NCBI GenBank assembly: GCA_964573885.1
Contig: CAZNLL010000012.1
Location: 1 to 46,690, forward strand
Source of the DNA: CAZNLL01 sp964573885
GTDB lineage: Bacteria > Desulfobacterota > DSM-4660 > Desulfatiglandales > Desulfatiglandaceae
Direction: 5' to 3'
DNA length: 46,690 nucleotides
The translations under genes were made by a program, and so were the position numbers. The notes beneath the pieces are model-generated. The model searched no databases and was not told the origin of the DNA. It saw nothing but the letters and a program-made list of their open reading frames with translations. How positions within the stretch are numbered: the first letter of the stretch is position 1; each line of letters begins with the position of its first letter. This document shows, one piece after another, positions 42,886-46,690 of the stretch.

Positions 42886-43318
42886 GGTGTCATCTCCCAA
42901 AAATAACGATACAAGGGCTTATATCTCTTGGATATTCCCCGTTGGTTAGTGGCAGTCTCCCTTCCAGATCCAGAATACACCCCGTTGTTGCAAACGGACT
43001 GACTTCCTTGAGATATAACTTGAGTCAAAGAGGTTGCCAATACCGTTTTACACGCAGATCCTGGATCTCACTATTGGTGAATTCCAGATTCAAAGCGCCA
43101 AAAGCGGCATTTCAAGCCGTAGAAGGTAAAACGCCGAATTTTTAAGCGTCTTTTATGCAACTACGGGGTACACCTTAACGATTTGCGGGGATTATAGAAT
43201 TTCTTGGAGAGGTGTGCAACAAAAAGACTCATCCCCCCAATTCTTGACTTTCCATGATCCTTTTGTTAACCAGAGTATGCCTTGCCGAGTTCCTTTCTTT
43301 CCTGAAAGGATAGTAGCT
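42886..43318. other. 433-bp divergent intergenic region
   Basis: The stretch lies between the start codons of the beta-propeller gene (minus) and the histidine kinase (plus) and should hold both promoters. A TTGACT at about 43241 with a weak -10 (TAACCA) 17 bases downstream may serve the kinase. I see no tRNA, repeat or strong hairpin. GTG 43214 could extend the kinase by 35 residues. Confidence 0.4.
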
Positions 43319-45133
43319 ATGTTGCTTGATTCGGAAAACCTGATCAGAGAAATTAAGGGCGAGCCCTGGGCTAAAGGGGTCGCAGCGGAAGATGATTTCT
43401 GGGTACACCTCTCCACATGGATTGAGAAGCGTGTCGTCTATTACTTCCTGGAGCAGGTGATTCGCCAGGTGGATGAGATCATTGAGATTGATCCCGATCT
43501 TTCCGAACCTCACATCCTGGAACGGGCCACCCAGATTATGGTGGATTTCCTTGGGGCCAGGTCCGCCTCGGTGAGGATTTATGACCCCCATACCGAACAG
43601 ATGCTTTCCTATGGCTCTTACCCGTCCAAGGAAGATACGAGGGAAACCTATGTCCCTCTTGAAGGAAGCATCGCGGGCGAGGTTGTTAAGACCCGGAAAC
43701 CGTATATGGTACCCGATATTCTTAAGGAGGAGCGCTATCAAAATAAGGAGGTTGTAGAGAAGATGGGGGTTCATTCCCTCATAGGCGTTCCTCTCGATAT
43801 CCCTCGGTTTTTTCCCCACGAACACGATACGGTGGGGGATATTCAGATTTACTATCCAGAAGAGGACAAAAGCTTCAGTCCCCTTGAGATTCAGATGGCC
43901 AACCTCCTGGCCAAGAGGCTGAGTTTTGTCATCGCCCGCAAAAAGATCCTTTCTATGCGCAAGGCCAATGAAAAGAGGGAGGCCATTGTGGCCCATCTTT
44001 TTCAGACCGTGGGTTCCCGGGGAGGCATAAAGATCAAGGATGTGTTTAACCGGGTTATTCCGGAACTTGCAGACATGGTCGATCTACAGAGCAGCGCCCT
44101 TTTTTCGGTGACTGAAGACCTGAACCATATTGTGCTGGAAGCGGGGTATCCAGAAACCGGGTACCATAGTATAGGGAAGACCTTCAAGGTGGGCAGCGAG
44201 CCGGCCTTCGAATACCTGCTCAATTTGCGGGATTACCCGGGGGAATCGCCCTACGAGATATTCACCCCCTCCTATCTTCTGGTGGTGGATCCCCAAAGAA
44301 GCAGCATGATTTCCGATAACCTCAAGGCCATGGCCGCAGCCCACAACATCAATTCCATTCTTTACATCCCCCTGAAGGTGGAGGGCGAGGTCCGGCACAT
44401 TATGACCTTCGACGCCCTGGACCAGAGAATGCGTTATCGAAATGAAGAGATAGATCTGTTCCGCTTTTTGGGACGGGAATTGCTGAAGGCTCAGAAAATG
44501 GAGCGCCTCGATGATGCGCTCCACGATTTCAAAAACCCGGCCATTGCCATAGCCGGGTTCGCCAGAAGGCTGAAGAAGCTCCTTGAGGAAGAGGAATGTG
44601 AGGAAAAGAAGGGGCAGATTAAGAAGTATGCGGATATCCTCCTGGAGGAGACGAACCGCCTGCAGGAACTTGCCCTGAGCATTTATGAGGTGGGCAAGGA
44701 ACAGGTCGTCAACCTGACGGAGGTCCTCCAAAGCCGCTTCGAGATCAACAAGGAGGCCATCCGGGAACTGTTCAGACAGAATATCGATCTGATGGAAGGG
44801 CCCTTTGATTACGACCTCGGGGTCCGGTGCTTCCCCCTCCATTTGGAACGGGTCTTTGACAATCTCTTGAATAACGCCACCAAGGCCATTCCCCTGAAGG
44901 GTGGAAAACTTGGAATCCGGACCTACCCAGACGGCAAATGGGCCTGTGTCGAGATAAGGAACACGGGACGTATTTCCGGAGAAGATCGCTTGAGGCTCTT
45001 GGAAGGCAAGGGAGAAGGACGGGGCCTCTACATCACGCACCGAATTATCCGTCTCCTTAAAGGCAAGATAGAAGTAAAGGGGGGCAAGAATACCACCGTG
45101 ATCGTAGTTCGTCTCCCCCGCCACGGGGCATAG
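43319..45133 (+). CDS. GAF-GAF sensor histidine kinase (soluble)
   Basis: The 604-residue protein has no membrane segment. Two GAF domains occupy about 65-215 and 235-390. The dimerisation/phospho-acceptor helix carries His402 in DALHDFKNPAIAIAG, and the ATPase domain has the N-box (VFDNLLNNATKAI) and G-box (GEGRGLYITHRI). It should sense cytoplasmic signals and phosphorylate a response regulator; none is adjacent. The nearest in the window is at 19.8 kb. ATG 43319 is preceded by GAAAGGA. Confidence 0.9.
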   Translation: MLLDSENLIREIKGEPWAKGVAAEDDFWVHLSTWIEKRVVYYFLEQVIRQVDEIIEIDPDLSEPHILERATQIMVDFLGARSASVRIYDPHTEQMLSYGSYPSKEDTRETYVPLEGSIAGEVVKTRKPYMVPDILKEERYQNKEVVEKMGVHSLIGVPLDIPRFFPHEHDTVGDIQIYYPEEDKSFSPLEIQMANLLAKRLSFVIARKKILSMRKANEKREAIVAHLFQTVGSRGGIKIKDVFNRVIPELADMVDLQSSALFSVTEDLNHIVLEAGYPETGYHSIGKTFKVGSEPAFEYLLNLRDYPGESPYEIFTPSYLLVVDPQRSSMISDNLKAMAAAHNINSILYIPLKVEGEVRHIMTFDALDQRMRYRNEEIDLFRFLGRELLKAQKMERLDDALHDFKNPAIAIAGFARRLKKLLEEEECEEKKGQIKKYADILLEETNRLQELALSIYEVGKEQVVNLTEVLQSRFEINKEAIRELFRQNIDLMEGPFDYDLGVRCFPLHLERVFDNLLNNATKAIPLKGGKLGIRTYPDGKWACVEIRNTGRISGEDRLRLLEGKGEGRGLYITHRIIRLLKGKIEVKGGKNTTVIVVRLPRHGA

Positions 45134-45194
45134 GCCAGGGCCCTGATTAAAGAAAGCCGTTTTTCCCTTCCCCTTGGGGGCTGTCTGTGAATGC

Positions 45195-46526
45195 TCACGG
45201 CCCCGAATCATAAGAGCGGATACGCCCCATAAGGCGCTTGAGATGTGGCCTGAGCCTTTCATAGATGAAAGCCCCCAGCATGTCCATTTCCTCATTGACC
45301 CGGGAGTGTTTCACATCCGGGGAATCGATGTAAAACCATGGAAGGTGGGGGTACATCATTTTGCCCTCCTCAAGATTCAATGACAGGTACACTCCTTTAT
45401 CCAAGAGGATGATGGAAAAGTCGGCCTCAGGGCAAACATCTCGGATCACCTTTTCCGCGTTTGCCGGATAGATGACCAGAGGCCTTTGATCCTGGATACG
45501 GAAGGAGACTCTTTCCTGCACCACCCCATTTAAGACCAACTCCCATTCGCTTTCTCGAATGCCTGCCCATCCCGCCGCTGTTTCCCCCGGTGTCGCCTTC
45601 ATAATGACGTCTTTGAGGGCGTTCCGGATGTCTTTTTGCAGTTTTTCCGTGGTTTCTCTGAAGCTCCGCCTCGGAGAAAACCCATAAGGAGAGCTGTCGG
45701 CGAGGCCTTCCCCGTAGTAGAATGCCCTGGTCATGGAGGGCAGGATGGCAATGGTCACGTCCTCTTTTGGGTTTGAGTCCCGAACAGGCCTGCAGGGATA
45801 GGGTTTATAGTGGGCCCTCTCGACCTGCTGCCTTACATAAGGGTCCATTTTTATGGCGCCCATCTTGAAAAGGGCGTGGATCAGGAAGGGACAGTTAAGG
45901 TAGCCGTAAATGTGAGGCTCTTTTTCAAGAACGGCCCTGAGGATCTTTAGCTCGTCCATACTCAGGTTCATGGCCCTGAGTTCATTTTGGGAGGCATGCC
46001 GGTGAGGGCTGAAGAGTAACGCTTTGCGATTGATGATGGCCTCCAGGTTCATTTTTTCACCCTGATGAATCTTTTTCAAAAGCAACAACCTGATGGCCAC
46101 AAATTCCGGTGCCGGGAAAAGGCTCGCAACAGCGGAATCGTCCTTATGTAAACTCAGCCTTTCGTCATAGTAGTAAAGGACATTAGCCAGTTCCAGTATA
46201 TTGGGATCCATCACCAGGAGGGGTATTTCACTTTTTTCCGGGTCGGTCATGACCTCCCATATGTCCTGGAAGTCGAGTCTCGCCTCGAGCCCCCTGGTGG
46301 CCCATTCTTCCCTGTTCCTGGGATCCCCTTCACGTCCGAGTACCACCTGCAGGAGATAGGAGAGGATCTCCCCGGCATACTCCTGTGCCGGGGTAAGTTC
46401 CCCGCTCCCCTCCACAGGAGGCCGGCCAAAAGGGGCTTTCCCCTCTCCGCAAGGGGCGCGAACCTGGACAAAGGGGAGAGCAAGGGTGGAGGAAAGGATG
46501 AGGACGAGGAAAAGGGCTTTTTTCAT
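45195..46526 (-). CDS. Exported protein of unknown function
   Basis: The 443-residue protein starts with a signal peptide (MKKALFLVLILSSTLALPF, cleavage about residue 24). The rest is globular and alpha/beta, without repeats, membrane segments or known active-site motifs. Tryptophan-containing segments (REEWATRGLEARLDFQDIWEVM, WELVLNGVVQERVSF) and a MYPHLPWFYIDSPD stretch stand out. I do not recognise the family. The Shine-Dalgarno GGGAGAAACC precedes ATG 46526. It converges on the kinase gene with 61 bases between stops. Confidence 0.75.
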   Translation of the reverse strand: MKKALFLVLILSSTLALPFVQVRAPCGEGKAPFGRPPVEGSGELTPAQEYAGEILSYLLQVVLGREGDPRNREEWATRGLEARLDFQDIWEVMTDPEKSEIPLLVMDPNILELANVLYYYDERLSLHKDDSAVASLFPAPEFVAIRLLLLKKIHQGEKMNLEAIINRKALLFSPHRHASQNELRAMNLSMDELKILRAVLEKEPHIYGYLNCPFLIHALFKMGAIKMDPYVRQQVERAHYKPYPCRPVRDSNPKEDVTIAILPSMTRAFYYGEGLADSSPYGFSPRRSFRETTEKLQKDIRNALKDVIMKATPGETAAGWAGIRESEWELVLNGVVQERVSFRIQDQRPLVIYPANAEKVIRDVCPEADFSIILLDKGVYLSLNLEEGKMMYPHLPWFYIDSPDVKHSRVNEEMDMLGAFIYERLRPHLKRLMGRIRSYDSGP

Positions 46527-46690
46527 GGTTTCTCCCGGCCTTGATGATTACCATGTCAGGGTTAAAAGAGTTTGCCTTGAATAGCAAGCGTTTTTTTAGT
46601 AGAAGCGGAAAGGGAGGCCTTGGGCCTTTACCCCATTATTGCATAAAAGGCGCTTAAGCATTCTGCCTTCTGCCTTCTATGACTTCAAAG

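Noticed and set aside
44084..45295. A 403-codon minus-strand frame across the kinase gene
   Set aside because: Antisense of the histidine kinase, whose H-, N- and G-boxes are all present.

Overview
The window is a 46.7-kb chromosomal segment of a Gram-negative anaerobe, most likely a Desulfobacterota (deltaproteobacterial) sulfate reducer, syntroph or relative. Pointers are the non-pyrrolysine MttB-family methyltransferases, a short MetE-like methionine synthase, HD-GYP and PilZ c-di-GMP proteins, a CFI-box C-terminal surface protein, a calcium-type dodecin and many GTG/TTG starts. I saw no rRNA, tRNA, CRISPR array, phage genes or transposase. The taxon is inferred from gene content, not from a marker gene.

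Layout. 1-4.2 kb: the 3' end of an M48 protease, a GAF protein, trmL, a PAS protein (minus), a dodecin and a TPR-SPOR lipoprotein. 4.2-10.7 kb: a tight seven-gene minus-strand operon, in transcription order ExbB, ExbD, FtsB/DivIC-like, TPR, core MetE-like, HEAT-repeat protein, HD-GYP protein. The last two share an N-terminal domain. 10.9-14.5 kb: a minus-strand group with a FmdB-like zinc ribbon, a NEW3-domain membrane protein, an ABC ATPase, an ABC permease and a 68-aa protein. 14.75-19.6 kb: LysM protein, dprA and topA on the plus strand. 19.8-26.1 kb: response regulator and class II aldolase (minus), a truncated fumarylacetoacetate-hydrolase remnant, alpha/beta hydrolase and manA (plus), then AsmA-like and HD phosphohydrolase genes (minus).

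26.4-37.5 kb is the most interesting part. Two paralogous MarR regulators bracket a plus-strand cassette: MttB-like 1, an asparagine-synthase-like amide ligase, a sarcosine-oxidase-beta-like flavoprotein, an MBL-fold hydrolase, MttB-like 2 and a nitrilase-family amidase. A convergent OpuC/ProVWX-type quaternary-amine ABC transporter (ATPase plus fused permease/binding protein) follows. The mttB1 promoter and the second marR promoter carry the same inverted repeat (TTCAAA-N3/4-TTTGAA) at the predicted transcription start, so the block looks like one regulon. The amide ligase has its nucleophile Cys at residue 3 rather than 2 and has lost several glutamine-binding residues, so it may couple a free amine rather than use glutamine. 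Taken together I infer uptake and breakdown of an N-methylated or quaternary amine by demethylation, oxidation and amide chemistry. The substrate is unknown, and no corrinoid protein is encoded in the window.

37.5-46.7 kb: PilZ protein, HU (with a well-formed terminator), alanine dehydrogenase, a small Cys-motif protein, a large beta-propeller surface protein with a CFI-box tail, a GAF-GAF histidine kinase and an exported protein of unknown function. A 51-base identical intergenic repeat with a hairpin occurs at about 2.6 kb and 20.5 kb.
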